Shown one piece after another: positions 33,751-43,319 of a stretch of 64,000 nucleotides of DNA. The translations under genes and the position numbers were made by a program. The notes under the pieces were generated by a model. That model did no database searches, was not told the DNA's origin, and saw only the letters and a list, made by a program, of their open reading frames with translations. Source of the stretch: Lactococcus nasutitermitis (GTDB lineage Bacteria; Bacillota; Bacilli; Lactobacillales; Streptococcaceae). The number at the start of each line of letters is the position of its first letter. Position 1 is the first letter of the stretch. The DNA is taken from NCBI RefSeq assembly GCF_018403765.1, contig NZ_BOVQ01000009.1, positions 60,759-124,758 on the forward strand, read 5' to 3'.

Positions 33751-34566
33751 ATGAACTTCTTCAGCCGCAGAAATCAAATTCTGCTCAAAGAATTAATTAA
33801 AACTGACTTCAAACTTCGCTATCAGGGCAGCGTTATCGGCTATCTCTGGTCAATCTTGAAACCGATTTTACTCTTCTTGATTATGTACCTCGTTTTCGTG
33901 AAATTCATGAGATTTGGTGCAGGAACACCCCATTTCGCCGTTTCACTTCTTTTAGGGATTACGGTTTGGAATTTCTTTAGTGAAGCGACTGGCGTCGGTA
34001 TGATGTCCATCGTTGGACGAGGTGATTTGCTAAGAAAAGTCAATTTTTCTAAACCTGTCATCATCTTTTCAGTTGTATCCAATGCTTTCATCAACTTGAT
34101 TATTTCTCTTGTCGTTGTGATTGGTTTTGCGATTATCAATGGTGTTCACTTTAGTTGGACAGTGATTTTTGCAGTTCCGTTGCTCTTTGAGTTGATTATT
34201 TTTAGTATGGGAATTTCCTTTATACTTTCGACAGCTTTCGTTTATTTCCGTGACTTGGGGCCTATCTGGGAAGTTATCATGCAAGCAGGCTTTTATGGCA
34301 CTCCAATTATCTATCCTGTTACACAGATTTCCTCACATCCGCATTATTATTGGGTAGCGCAGCTTCAAATGCTCAATCCAATGGCACAAATCGTGCAAGA
34401 TATGCGTTACGTCTTGACTTATAGTAATAATACCAATCCAACGCTTTGGCAAATGTGGCACAATCCTTTCGTTATTGTTATTCCATATATCCTGCCATTT
34501 ATTATTTTCGCATTCGGATTATGGATTTTCACGAAAAATTCAAAACGTTTCGCAGAAATTATCTAA
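33751..34566 (+). CDS. rgpC: Polysaccharide ABC exporter permease RgpC
   Basis: A 271-residue ABC-2 permease with six hydrophobic segments. The N terminus LLKELIKTDFKLRYQGSVIG-Y and the final helix followed by KNSKRFAEII are typical of Wzm/RgpC proteins. With RgpD it flips the completed rhamnan lipid intermediate across the membrane. AAAAGGAAAA precedes the ATG; rgpD follows 12 bp later. Confidence 0.94.
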   Translation: MNFFSRRNQILLKELIKTDFKLRYQGSVIGYLWSILKPILLFLIMYLVFVKFMRFGAGTPHFAVSLLLGITVWNFFSEATGVGMMSIVGRGDLLRKVNFSKPVIIFSVVSNAFINLIISLVVVIGFAIINGVHFSWTVIFAVPLLFELIIFSMGISFILSTAFVYFRDLGPIWEVIMQAGFYGTPIIYPVTQISSHPHYYWVAQLQMLNPMAQIVQDMRYVLTYSNNTNPTLWQMWHNPFVIVIPYILPFIIFAFGLWIFTKNSKRFAEII

Positions 34567-34578
34567 GGGAGAGAAAAA

Positions 34579-35769
34579 ATGGCAAATATAGCAGTAAAAA
34601 TAGACCATGTCAGCAAATATTTCCGACTTCCGACAGAGGCGACAACAAGTTTACGTACCACTCTCGTCAATCGAATGCGCGGTATTAAAGGCTACAAAGA
34701 ACAGCACGTTCTCAAAGATATCGACTTTGAAGTACACGAAGGCGACTTTTTTGGTATTGTCGGGCGAAATGGCTCAGGAAAATCAACCCTTCTCAAAATT
34801 ATTTCACAAATCTATGTTCCAGAGCAAGGAACAGTCACAGTCAATGGAAAACTCGTCAGTTTTATCGAACTCGGTGTTGGTTTCAATCCAGAACTTACAG
34901 GGCGCGAAAACATTTATATGAATGGTGCCATGTTAGGGTTTTCAACTGAGGAAATAGATGCCATGTATGATGACATTGTAGATTTCGCAGAACTTCCTGA
35001 TTTCATGAACCAGAAATTAAAAAATTATTCCAGTGGTATGCAAGTGCGACTGGCTTTTTCAGTTGCGATTAAAGCACATGGAGATGTCCTTGTACTTGAT
35101 GAAGTGCTCGCCGTCGGCGACGAAGCTTTCCAACGTAAATGTAATGATTACTTCCTCGAACGCAAAAAATCAGGAAAAACAACAATTTTAGTGACACACG
35201 ATATGAATGCCGCTAAAAAATATTGTAATAAAGCAATTCTCATTGAAAATGGCTTGATTAAGGTAGCAGGAGATGTTGATAAAGTTGCCAATCAATATAG
35301 TTTGGACAATCTGAAACGTTTGGAAGCTGCACAAGGAAAAACACAGCTTTCAGAAGAATATGTTTCTGATTTGAAAGTTAATCTTCTCTCACCTGTACAA
35401 ACAACACCTGAGCAACCTATCAAATTTGAAATCGAATACGATGTCAAAGCCCCTATTGAAACATATATTGCTTTTTCACTCACTGATGCTGACCACAATA
35501 TATGGATTTATAATGATAATTCCTTGGATTATATGACAGAAGGAATGGGACATAAGAAAGCAATCTATGAATGCAAACTTGAGCAAGTTAATAATCTAAA
35601 GCTTAAATTGCAAGTATCTGTACGTAATAGTAAAGATGAGATGGTTGCTTATGACCCAGATGAGAAATTCATCATGATAAATCGTAACGATATTCCTAAG
35701 GAAGATTTGAGTGCGAAAGATTCATCAAGTGGTTTAATTCAACGAAATGGAGCATGGGATTTTGCGTAG
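34579..35769 (+). CDS. rgpD: Polysaccharide ABC exporter ATPase RgpD
   Basis: A 396-residue Wzt-like ATPase: Walker A VGRNGSGKSTLLK, signature YSSGMQVRLAF, Walker B VLVLDEVLAVGDE. After residue about 245 it has an additional beta-rich domain (YIAFSLTDADHNIWIYNDNS) of the Wzt C-terminal kind, which in other systems recognises the polymer end. Its end overlaps the next gene by 23 bp. Confidence 0.94.
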   Translation: MANIAVKIDHVSKYFRLPTEATTSLRTTLVNRMRGIKGYKEQHVLKDIDFEVHEGDFFGIVGRNGSGKSTLLKIISQIYVPEQGTVTVNGKLVSFIELGVGFNPELTGRENIYMNGAMLGFSTEEIDAMYDDIVDFAELPDFMNQKLKNYSSGMQVRLAFSVAIKAHGDVLVLDEVLAVGDEAFQRKCNDYFLERKKSGKTTILVTHDMNAAKKYCNKAILIENGLIKVAGDVDKVANQYSLDNLKRLEAAQGKTQLSEEYVSDLKVNLLSPVQTTPEQPIKFEIEYDVKAPIETYIAFSLTDADHNIWIYNDNSLDYMTEGMGHKKAIYECKLEQVNNLKLKLQVSVRNSKDEMVAYDPDEKFIMINRNDIPKEDLSAKDSSSGLIQRNGAWDFA

Positions 35770-37132
35770 GCAAAGAAAAGAAAAAAGAATCAGCAAGCCA
35801 GAAAATATCTTTTTAATCATTGCTGTCGTGCTGGGATTGGCATTTGCAGTTTTTCAGCCACTTTTTATCGAGCCTGATGCAAGTTATCACTTTGATAGTG
35901 CCACTTATATCTCTAATACTGTCGTTAATCGAGCAAAAGTTGGATTTCCAGCTGAGGATTATCAGTCAACACCCGTTCCTTTTACAACAGTTAGCACAAT
36001 GATGAAAAAAGGAACTTATTTCAAAAATTTTTTTGAAACAAAGTTACCTATTATTTCACATTCAAAAGTAGAGTCACGAATTGTTCAGCTGAGTTGGCGG
36101 AATAAACTAATGCACTCAGTAGCTGCATTGGGCGTGAAAATCGGTCATATGATTTACCCTTCAATCGGGGCGATGATTATTACAGCGCGAATTTTTAATT
36201 TGATATTCTTTATTGTAGCAATGTATTTTATTATCAAGAAATTAAAAGTTTATCAATGGTTATTTGTGTTCGTTTCTTTAACGCCAACAGTTATCCAGTT
36301 TGTAACAAGTTTGAGTTATGATTGTTTTAACTACATTGTTTGTGCATGGTTGATTGCAACCTTACTCAATCTTGCGGCAGATATTAAAGCAGAAAAAGAG
36401 CTTACGATTAAGAAATTTTTCTTGCGAATTATTTTGCCATCCATAGCTGTTTATAGCTCTAAAGAAAATTCTATATTGCTATTTATTCTAGTAGCTGGAA
36501 TGCTGATTTATTTGATTGGAAAGAAATTAAAAATTTCTTTGAGTAAGTTACAAATTGCTCTTGGTTCCAGTTTTATTTTCATCTTGGGAGTCGTCTATTT
36601 CTTTATGAGATATCATGCACATTTGTATCTCATTGCTGGGAAATTCTTTTATACTTTCCTTGAGCCTTATTATACAGTATTGACGACAGAGGTTATCAGT
36701 GGGACTAATACAGCAGGTGTTCCAGCATGGCTCTTTGCAGTTCAGTTTGCAGTACTGATTTTGTTACTCTTGTCTTATACAAAAGAAGCTATTCCACGTT
36801 GGTTTGCTTGGTTATCATTTGCAGTTGCTGCGCTCAATCTGTTTGGAATTTTGCTGCAGTATGCGGTCAATAGTTCTTATTTGACAGATGCAACGATTAC
36901 AGGTCCTCAAGGACGCTATTTCACGGTATTTATTTTACTTTTGCCAGGAATTTTTACTTTACTAAGTCAGAAGATATCAGTAAAATCAGGTGCTTGGTTA
37001 AAAAAACTGGTGGTGTTTGTGATTGTCTTTGTTTTGACTATCAATTTATCAGTAACGGCTGTTAAATTTTATCATTTGCAACTTCCAGCGGATGAATATC
37101 GTTCCGGTGTGACACATTATATTTTTAAGTAG
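35747..37132 (+). CDS. DUF2142 membrane protein of the rgp locus (putative GT-C glycosyltransferase)
   Basis: A 461-residue protein with about 11-12 transmembrane helices and the DUF2142 start LFIEPDASYHFDSATYIS, where the acidic-x-x-acidic pair after the first helix is GT-C like. Such proteins probably transfer sugars from a lipid carrier outside the cell. The ATG at 35747 lies inside rgpD and has no good Shine-Dalgarno; a TTG at 35762 sits 8 bp after GGAG and may be the true start. A second DUF2142 gene occurs at 49820-51235. Confidence 0.82.
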   Translation: MEHGILRRQRKEKRISKPENIFLIIAVVLGLAFAVFQPLFIEPDASYHFDSATYISNTVVNRAKVGFPAEDYQSTPVPFTTVSTMMKKGTYFKNFFETKLPIISHSKVESRIVQLSWRNKLMHSVAALGVKIGHMIYPSIGAMIITARIFNLIFFIVAMYFIIKKLKVYQWLFVFVSLTPTVIQFVTSLSYDCFNYIVCAWLIATLLNLAADIKAEKELTIKKFFLRIILPSIAVYSSKENSILLFILVAGMLIYLIGKKLKISLSKLQIALGSSFIFILGVVYFFMRYHAHLYLIAGKFFYTFLEPYYTVLTTEVISGTNTAGVPAWLFAVQFAVLILLLLSYTKEAIPRWFAWLSFAVAALNLFGILLQYAVNSSYLTDATITGPQGRYFTVFILLLPGIFTLLSQKISVKSGAWLKKLVVFVIVFVLTINLSVTAVKFYHLQLPADEYRSGVTHYIFK

Positions 37133-37138
37133 GTAATT

Positions 37139-38089
37139 ATGGTTTTTAAAATTTCTGTTGCTGTGACTTGCTATAATCATAGTGACTATATCGAAAAATG
37201 TTTACGTAGTATTTTTGAACAAACTCATCAAGAAATCGAACTGTTGGTCTTCAATGATGGCTCAACAGATAATTCTGATGAAGTCATTACAAAGGTACTA
37301 GAGACTTCTCCATTTGCTGAAACACATTATTTTTCAGCAGAAAATAAAGGTGTTGCTCGTGTGCGTAATGAAGCGCTGGCAAAATTTACAGGTGATTTTC
37401 TATTTTTCATGGATAGCGACAATTTTTTGAATGAAAATCATCTGGAAATACTTTTGACAGAACTGTCAAAAAAATCTGCGGACATTGCTTATTGTCAACT
37501 TTGGGATTTTGAACATAAACATAATCTTTTGCGAGAAGATTTGGATTTTAGTTGGGAAAAAGAGTTAGAAGGCAATTTGATTGATGTTTCATCTCTTGTC
37601 AAACGTGAAGTGCTGAAAAATGTCCAATTTGATGAAACACTGCAAAATCTTGAAGATTTTGATTTTTGGCTAAATATTTTTATGCAACATCAAGCAAAAG
37701 CTATCTTTGTGTCAGAGACAAAATTGAATTATCGTGTGCTGGATGATTCACGTAGCGCGCGTGATGATTGGGAACAATATTATCAATCATATTTTTACAT
37801 TCTTGATAAATACAGAGATAAAATTTCTGACGATATCATCCATGCTTTGCAATCAAACGTTTTTCTTTGGGTAAAAAATTATGAAGCGCTCAAACAAGAT
37901 TTGGCGCAAGACTTTGAACAAAAATTGGCCGATAAAGACCAGCATATCAAGGACCAAGATGAATTCATCCAAAAAGCATTGCATGACAAGGATGTTCACA
38001 TAGAAAGTCAAGCAGCAGAAATAGAAAATCTAAAGAATTCCCCAGAATATCGGCTTGGTAGAAAATTACGCCATCCTTTTAGAAAATAG
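37139..38089 (+). CDS. rgpE: Glycosyltransferase family 2, RgpE-like
   Basis: A 316-residue GT2 enzyme: ISVAVTCYNHSDYIEKCLRS, VFNDGSTDNSDEV, FFMDSDNF. After about residue 240 a charged coiled-coil tail (QDFEQKLADKDQHIKDQDE) ends in a basic KLRHPFRK segment that could touch the membrane. In the rgp order it is RgpE, which adds side-chain or backbone sugars. It has a TTGACAG palindrome inside, read LTELSK. The gap to rgpF is only 6 bp. Confidence 0.85.
   Translation: MVFKISVAVTCYNHSDYIEKCLRSIFEQTHQEIELLVFNDGSTDNSDEVITKVLETSPFAETHYFSAENKGVARVRNEALAKFTGDFLFFMDSDNFLNENHLEILLTELSKKSADIAYCQLWDFEHKHNLLREDLDFSWEKELEGNLIDVSSLVKREVLKNVQFDETLQNLEDFDFWLNIFMQHQAKAIFVSETKLNYRVLDDSRSARDDWEQYYQSYFYILDKYRDKISDDIIHALQSNVFLWVKNYEALKQDLAQDFEQKLADKDQHIKDQDEFIQKALHDKDVHIESQAAEIENLKNSPEYRLGRKLRHPFRK
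37452..37471. repeat. TTGACAG palindrome inside rgpE (intact core, centre AA)
   Basis: TTTTGACAGAACTGTCAAAA, read L-T-E-L-S-K-K. Confidence 0.88.
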
Positions 38090-38095
38090 AACACT

Positions 38096-39856
38096 ATGAA
38101 TAACAGACTACTTCTTTACGTACATTTTAATAAAGATAATAAACTAAGTGCGCACGTCATTTATCAACTGCAACATCTCCGAGAACTTTTTGGAGAAATT
38201 TTCTTTATTTCCAATAGTCAACTTGCTGAAAAAGATTTGACGGGACTGTCAAATCAGCATCTTATTGATGGTTTTATGCAGCGTGAAAATAAAGGTTATG
38301 ATTTTGTTGCTTGGTCTGATGCGATGAAACATTATGGTTTTGACAAACTTGCCAATTATGATTCCGTCACAGTGATGAACGATACTTGTTTTGGACCAGT
38401 TTATGATTTTAGCGCACCCTTTGAGCGTTTTGACAGTGATGCGACCGTTGATTTTTGGGGAATTACTAATAACAGAAGTCACAAAGTAAAACCTTGGGCA
38501 GATGAGCCAGAGATTAAATTACCAGACCATATCCAAAGTTATTTTGTCAGTTATAAACAAAAAGTAGTAGCTTCTGACAGTTTTGTCAAATTCTGGGATA
38601 CTGTTGAAGTGCTTGATGATGTTGTCAAAGTTATCATTCAGTATGAAACAGCAATGACAAAGTATTTTGAAGATGCAGGTTTTCATTCAGCAGTTCTTTT
38701 TGACACTCGTAAAGAAGATTGGTCTGGAATGCTAGTACATGATTTTTCAGTTTTCAATCTTCCAGCTCTTTTACAACGTCACATTCCATTTTTGAAAATC
38801 AAAGCGTTTAGTTATGGCGCAGACAATATTTACACACCGCTTGTGATTGAACGTTTGCAACAAGAAAGTGATTATCCGATTTCTTACATTGTTGAACATA
38901 TGACAGACGTTGATTATCCTGACCGTGAATATATGCTGTCAGAAAAAACAATTCAGTTTACACCAGATTTGACAGCTTCGTCAAATTTAAAAATTGCCAT
39001 CCATCTTCACGCGTTCTACATTGATCTTATTCCAGAGTACCTTAATTATTTTGACAACTTTGTCAAAAATTATGACCTCTATATCACAACAGACAGCGAA
39101 GAAAAGAAGTTACAGATTCAAACAGATTATCCCCTGCCACAAGTCAAAGATATAGAAATTACAGGTAATAAAGGCAGAGATGTGCTACCTTGGATGCAAG
39201 TAACACCGAAAATGAAAAATTATGACCTAATAGGACATTTTCACACAAAGAAATCCAAAGACAATGACTGGATAGTTGGTGAAAGTTGGCGCCGAGATAT
39301 CGAATATGCTCTGTTAAAACCTGCTCAACAAATTTTCCAAGAATTTGAAAAAAATCCCCAACTTGGACTCATGATTGCAGATGTACCATCATTCTTTGAC
39401 CATTTCTACGGACCAACTTATATCACAGAACGAGATATTTGGCATTACATGTACGAAATGTGGCAAAAAATAGATTTTAAAAATCCCAAAGAGCTCAAGC
39501 AAAAAGACAGCTATGTTATGAGTTATGGCACAATGATTTGGTACCGTCCAGAAGCACTTCAAAATCTTTTAGAAATAAATATTGCTGAAGCTGTTCCAGA
39601 AGAACCAATTCCATATAACAGTATCCTTCATGCTTTTGAACGTCTTATCGTCTATGCAGCATGGGTAAACGGATATGATTTCCGTATTTCACAAATCCAA
39701 ACCAATAATGGTTTTATCGCCAATTATTCAGCAAATCGTCTTCTTCGCACCGTAGAAACAGACCTTACGCAAACAAAACTTAGAGATTTGGTGAAAATGA
39801 TGTTTAAGAAAATCAAAGTAATCCTTGTCTATCGACTGATGCCGTGGAAACGCTAA
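38096..39856 (+). CDS. rgpF: Rhamnan synthesis protein RgpF
   Basis: A 586-residue RgpF-family glycosyltransferase. The N-terminal part has NNRLLLYVHFNKDNKLSAHV and RENKGYDFVAWSDAM (RgpF signature), and the C-terminal half has ITGNKGRDVLPWMQV and GHFHTKKSKDN. It adds rhamnose in the rhamnan backbone or its branch. Four degenerate TTGACAG motifs lie in the frame (38236, 38574, 38968, 39048), read LTGLSN, SDSFVKF, LTASSN and FDNFVKN. It ends the conserved part of the locus. Confidence 0.93.
   Translation: MNNRLLLYVHFNKDNKLSAHVIYQLQHLRELFGEIFFISNSQLAEKDLTGLSNQHLIDGFMQRENKGYDFVAWSDAMKHYGFDKLANYDSVTVMNDTCFGPVYDFSAPFERFDSDATVDFWGITNNRSHKVKPWADEPEIKLPDHIQSYFVSYKQKVVASDSFVKFWDTVEVLDDVVKVIIQYETAMTKYFEDAGFHSAVLFDTRKEDWSGMLVHDFSVFNLPALLQRHIPFLKIKAFSYGADNIYTPLVIERLQQESDYPISYIVEHMTDVDYPDREYMLSEKTIQFTPDLTASSNLKIAIHLHAFYIDLIPEYLNYFDNFVKNYDLYITTDSEEKKLQIQTDYPLPQVKDIEITGNKGRDVLPWMQVTPKMKNYDLIGHFHTKKSKDNDWIVGESWRRDIEYALLKPAQQIFQEFEKNPQLGLMIADVPSFFDHFYGPTYITERDIWHYMYEMWQKIDFKNPKELKQKDSYVMSYGTMIWYRPEALQNLLEINIAEAVPEEPIPYNSILHAFERLIVYAAWVNGYDFRISQIQTNNGFIANYSANRLLRTVETDLTQTKLRDLVKMMFKKIKVILVYRLMPWKR
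38236..39067. repeat. Cluster of four degenerate TTGACAG palindromes inside rgpF
   Basis: Copies at 38236-38253 (TTTGACGGGACTGTCAAA), 38574-38590, 38968-38985 (TTTGACAGCTTCGTCAAA) and 39048-39067 (TTTTGACAACTTTGTCAAAA). Arms are retained, cores vary. Confidence 0.6.
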
Positions 39857-39870
39857 AAGAAAAATGAGAA

Positions 39871-40239
39871 ATGAATAATAAACAAGAAGTCAATTTCAGC
39901 AAAAGAACAATCCTTTCAAGCAGGCAAATTTATCTCTTAATCACAGCTATTCTAGCTATGTGGACGTTTGGAATATGGACAACAAGTTTCACAAATAATC
40001 CAGTAAATCAGGAATACAATTATGTTCCGATTACTCTTGTATTGAGTCCTATTGCGATTTATGTTAAAAAATATGGTAAAATAAGGAATAATTGGCTATT
40101 TCTGTTGAGGATATTTAAGATTATTCTCATTTCTAGCTTAGTATTGTATCTCTCAAAGACATTATTTGTTTATTATACTCAAAATAATATCCCAGATGTA
40201 CTCCCTCAAATTACTCAATGGATAAGGAGGCTTATATAA
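39871..40239 (+). CDS. Small membrane protein of the pellicle module, 122 residues
   Basis: Three hydrophobic segments (about 19-37, 52-66, 79-103) in a basic 122-residue protein; no recognised family. The stop codon overlaps the start of the DPM1-like glycosyltransferase (TAATG), so the two are probably made together. It could be an accessory subunit of the following WpsA/WpsB-like pair. Confidence 0.65.
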   Translation: MNNKQEVNFSKRTILSSRQIYLLITAILAMWTFGIWTTSFTNNPVNQEYNYVPITLVLSPIAIYVKKYGKIRNNWLFLLRIFKIILISSLVLYLSKTLFVYYTQNNIPDVLPQITQWIRRLI

Positions 40240-40976
40240 TGGCTGATAAAAACACACAAAAGATTTTACTCATTATTCCTGCTTACAATGAGGCAGAAGG
40301 AATAGTAGAAAATATTCAAAAAGTACAAGCGTACCAAAAAAATATAAATTATCAATTAGACTATCTCGTGATTAACGACGGTTCCACTGATAATGAAGAA
40401 CAAGTATTAGTAGAAAATAATATTAACCATATTGAACTCATTCAAAATCTAGGAATTGGTGGCGCAGTACAAACAGGCTATATTTATGCTTATCAACATG
40501 ATTATGATATAGCTGTTCAGTTTGATGGTGACGGACAACATGATATTGAGTCACTTCCCAATCTTATCGAACCAATTTTAAAGGATGAAGCAGATTTTGT
40601 TGTCGGTTCACGTTTTTTAGACGAGAGCAATTCAGAATTTAAATCCTCCACAGCACGTCAGACAGGTATTAAGATTTTATCTGCACTTATCTATTTTTCT
40701 TCAAAAATAAGAATAAAGGATGTCACAAGCGGCTATCGAGCAGGAAACAAGCAAGTCATTTCTCAGTTTGTAAAACGTTATCCACGACAATATCCAGAAC
40801 CAGAAACTTATATGCACCTTTTCGCAAAATCTATTCGTGTCAAAGAAGTAGGCGTCAGAATGTTTGAGAGAACTACAGGTACATCAAGCATAAATATGTT
40901 AAAAGGTGTCAGCTACATGATTAGCGTTTCGCTATCAATTATAGCTACCTCGTTACTTGGAAGGGAGAAAGAATAA
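40239..40976 (+). CDS. DPM1-like glycosyltransferase (GT2), likely initiating enzyme of the phosphopolysaccharide
   Basis: A 245-residue dolichol-phosphate-mannose-synthase-like GT2: ILLIIPAYNEAEGIVENIQK, LVINDGSTDN, NLGIGGAVQTGY, and the QFDGDGQHD metal motif. A C-terminal hydrophobic stretch is present. In L. lactis the matching position holds WpsA, which with a small DUF2304 protein starts pellicle subunit assembly on a lipid carrier; I use that as analogy. The ATG at 40239 has AAGGAGG upstream and overlaps the previous stop. Confidence 0.85.
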   Translation: MADKNTQKILLIIPAYNEAEGIVENIQKVQAYQKNINYQLDYLVINDGSTDNEEQVLVENNINHIELIQNLGIGGAVQTGYIYAYQHDYDIAVQFDGDGQHDIESLPNLIEPILKDEADFVVGSRFLDESNSEFKSSTARQTGIKILSALIYFSSKIRIKDVTSGYRAGNKQVISQFVKRYPRQYPEPETYMHLFAKSIRVKEVGVRMFERTTGTSSINMLKGVSYMISVSLSIIATSLLGREKE

Positions 40977-41338
40977 TGCCCGTACAATTAAGAATACTAG
41001 CGATTATCCTTGCAATTATTTTTTTTATTTATACTGTTCAACTGGTGCGCAAAGACCGGGCAGAAATAAGACATATGCTGAAATGGCTCGTTTTAGCACT
41101 TCTTATTTTATTTGGAGCAATTTTTTCTGATTTGGGAAGTAAAATAGCTCACATTTTAGGAATAAATACCTTGTCTTCACTCGCATTATTTATGCTTGTA
41201 GCAATGCTTGTCATCATTTGCTTAAAATATCAAATGTCACTCATATCAGCTGAAAAACAAATAAAAAATTTGGTTCAAGAACTTTCCTTGCTTAAAAAGG
41301 AAGTGGAAGATGTAGAGAGTAAACAGAAAAATAAATAG
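40976..41338 (+). CDS. DUF2304 small membrane protein (WpsB-like partner)
   Basis: A 120-residue protein with three transmembrane helices and a C-terminal coiled coil (LVQELSLLKKEVEDVESKQ), the usual DUF2304 plan with VQLVRKDRAEIRHMLKW. DUF2304 proteins accompany DPM1-like enzymes and are thought to activate them. It overlaps the stop of the upstream enzyme by one base (TAATG), which supports a two-protein complex. Confidence 0.85.
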   Translation: MPVQLRILAIILAIIFFIYTVQLVRKDRAEIRHMLKWLVLALLILFGAIFSDLGSKIAHILGINTLSSLALFMLVAMLVIICLKYQMSLISAEKQIKNLVQELSLLKKEVEDVESKQKNK

Positions 41339-41353
41339 GAATTTAATAAAACC

Positions 41354-42505
41354 ATGACAAAGACAGTTGCATTTTTTAGCGGTTATTATCTCCCGCATTT
41401 TGGAGGAATAGAACGCTATACCTATAATGTTGCTATAAGACTTAGGAAAAAAGGTTATAACATCATTGTAGTGACTAGCCAAGAAAACAACCAAAAAGAT
41501 GAAGAAATTATTGATGGAGTTAAGGTTTATCGCCTACCAATAAGAAAAATTTGGCAGGAACGTTATCCTTTCTTTAAAAAAAATCAACACTATAAACAGT
41601 TGCTTCAAAAAATTCGGGAGGAAAAAATTGATTATTATGTGTGCAACACAAGATTTCAACTTCCAGCACTTTTAGGAACACAACTAGCGAAAGAAAATAA
41701 TAAAAAAGCACTCGTACTGGAGCATGGCACAACTTATCTCACACTTAATAATAAATTTTTAGATTTTTTTCTTCATAAAGTAGAGAAAATTTTAATTCAG
41801 CGTGTTAAAAAAAATACCGATATCTTTTATGGCGTATCACAAGAAGCAGCTGATTGGTTAAAAGAATTTAATATAAATTCCAAAGGTGTTCTTTATAATG
41901 CAGTGGACCCAGCAGAATTTGACAAATACTTTACTCAAAAAACAAAACCAGATAAAATAACAATTAGCTTTTCAGGAAGACTGCAAGCAACATTCAAAGG
42001 TGTAGAAATTTTACTTTCAGCATTTGAACAACTTTCAAAAGAATATAATAATGTTGAGCTTATCATTGCAGGCGATGGTCCGATTTATAAAAAAATGACG
42101 CAACGCTACCAACAAGAAAATATTAAATTTTTAGGCTATATTCATCATGATAAAGTAATGGAGTTGAATAATCAATCTGATATTTTTGTTCTTCTTTCAA
42201 AAATAGAAGGTTTCTCAACCTCTATGATTGAAGCAGCTATGATGAAAAACGTAGTTATAACAACAGATGTTGGTGGTGCTTATGAATTGTTGCCAGATTC
42301 TACTTATGGTTATGTTATTGAGAATAGTGAAGAAGCTTTACTGAAAGCTCTAAGAGATTTAATCAATCATCCAGAAAAAATAAGACCTATTCAAGAAAAA
42401 GTATCTCAGCGTGTTATGGAAAAATATACATGGAATAAAACAGTTGAAAATTTTGAAAAAGCGTTTATAGAACTAGAATCTTGCACTCAGTTGTTAGAAA
42501 GGTAG
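41354..42505 (+). CDS. Glycosyltransferase family 4
   Basis: A 383-residue GT-B retaining enzyme: FFSGYYLPHFGGIERYTYNV at the N terminus, ISFSGRLQATFKGVEILLSA in the donor domain, and EGFSTSMIEAAMM with the conserved E-x7-E type pattern. It transfers a nucleotide-activated sugar to the pellicle repeat unit; sugar identity unknown. Codons here are richer in A/T than in rml genes. Confidence 0.85.
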   Translation: MTKTVAFFSGYYLPHFGGIERYTYNVAIRLRKKGYNIIVVTSQENNQKDEEIIDGVKVYRLPIRKIWQERYPFFKKNQHYKQLLQKIREEKIDYYVCNTRFQLPALLGTQLAKENNKKALVLEHGTTYLTLNNKFLDFFLHKVEKILIQRVKKNTDIFYGVSQEAADWLKEFNINSKGVLYNAVDPAEFDKYFTQKTKPDKITISFSGRLQATFKGVEILLSAFEQLSKEYNNVELIIAGDGPIYKKMTQRYQQENIKFLGYIHHDKVMELNNQSDIFVLLSKIEGFSTSMIEAAMMKNVVITTDVGGAYELLPDSTYGYVIENSEEALLKALRDLINHPEKIRPIQEKVSQRVMEKYTWNKTVENFEKAFIELESCTQLLER

Positions 42506-42515
42506 GATATACCGA

Positions 42516-43319
42516 ATGAAAGAAGTTAAAAATAACCATACATTTGTTATATGTGCGTATAAAAGCTCTCCATATCTTGAAGTATGTATTGAGTCTTTGT
42601 TAGCGCAAACTTCAGTATTGAAAAAGGAATCTTCTGTAATTCTTTACACTTCAACACCCAATGATTTTATTACTGAACTTTGTGAAAAGTATGATATTCC
42701 TCAGTTTTCTGACAAAGGTGGCAGTATTGGTGCAGATTGGAATAAAGCTTTATCCTTTGTAAAAACAAAGTATGCTACGATTGCTCATCAGGATGATATT
42801 TATGAAGCCGACTATGGTGTGAAAATACTTCAGGTATTTAAAGCGAGAGAAGATTTGAATATTGCCTTTTCTGATTATTATGAGATAGATGAAGAAGGAA
42901 AAAGTCGGAGTAGAAATATCAATCTCAAAGTTAAAACATTCGGTCTTAAATTACTTTCACTTCTGCAAAATAAAACTTATCAAAGAAGAATTTATGCTTT
43001 TGGAAATTTCATTTGCTGTCCAGCTGTTTCTTACAATATGGAACGCTTAAAAGACTTCAAATTTAATGAAGAAATGAGAATGGCACTGGATTGGGATGCT
43101 TGGGAAAGAATTATGCGCTTGCCAGGACATATCAAATATCTGTCAGAAAGACTTATGGCACATAGAATTCATGGAGAATCAGAGACAACAGTAAATACGC
43201 AAAACGAACATAGAAAAAATGAAGAGTACGAAATCTTTGAAAGATATTGGGGCAAAGGTCTCTCAAAATTATTTATGATGATTTATCAATATAATAAACT
43301 GGGGAATAAACATGAATGA
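42516..43319 (+). CDS. Glycosyltransferase family 2-like protein
   Basis: A 267-residue GT-A protein: TFVICAYKSSPYLEVCIESL at the N terminus and IAHQDDIYEADYG as the metal-binding region. It lacks the usual NDGSTD motif; the equivalent region reads LYTSTPNDFIT, so it is a divergent member. GAAAGGTAGGA precedes the ATG. It overlaps the next gene by 8 bp. Confidence 0.78.
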   Translation: MKEVKNNHTFVICAYKSSPYLEVCIESLLAQTSVLKKESSVILYTSTPNDFITELCEKYDIPQFSDKGGSIGADWNKALSFVKTKYATIAHQDDIYEADYGVKILQVFKAREDLNIAFSDYYEIDEEGKSRSRNINLKVKTFGLKLLSLLQNKTYQRRIYAFGNFICCPAVSYNMERLKDFKFNEEMRMALDWDAWERIMRLPGHIKYLSERLMAHRIHGESETTVNTQNEHRKNEEYEIFERYWGKGLSKLFMMIYQYNKLGNKHE

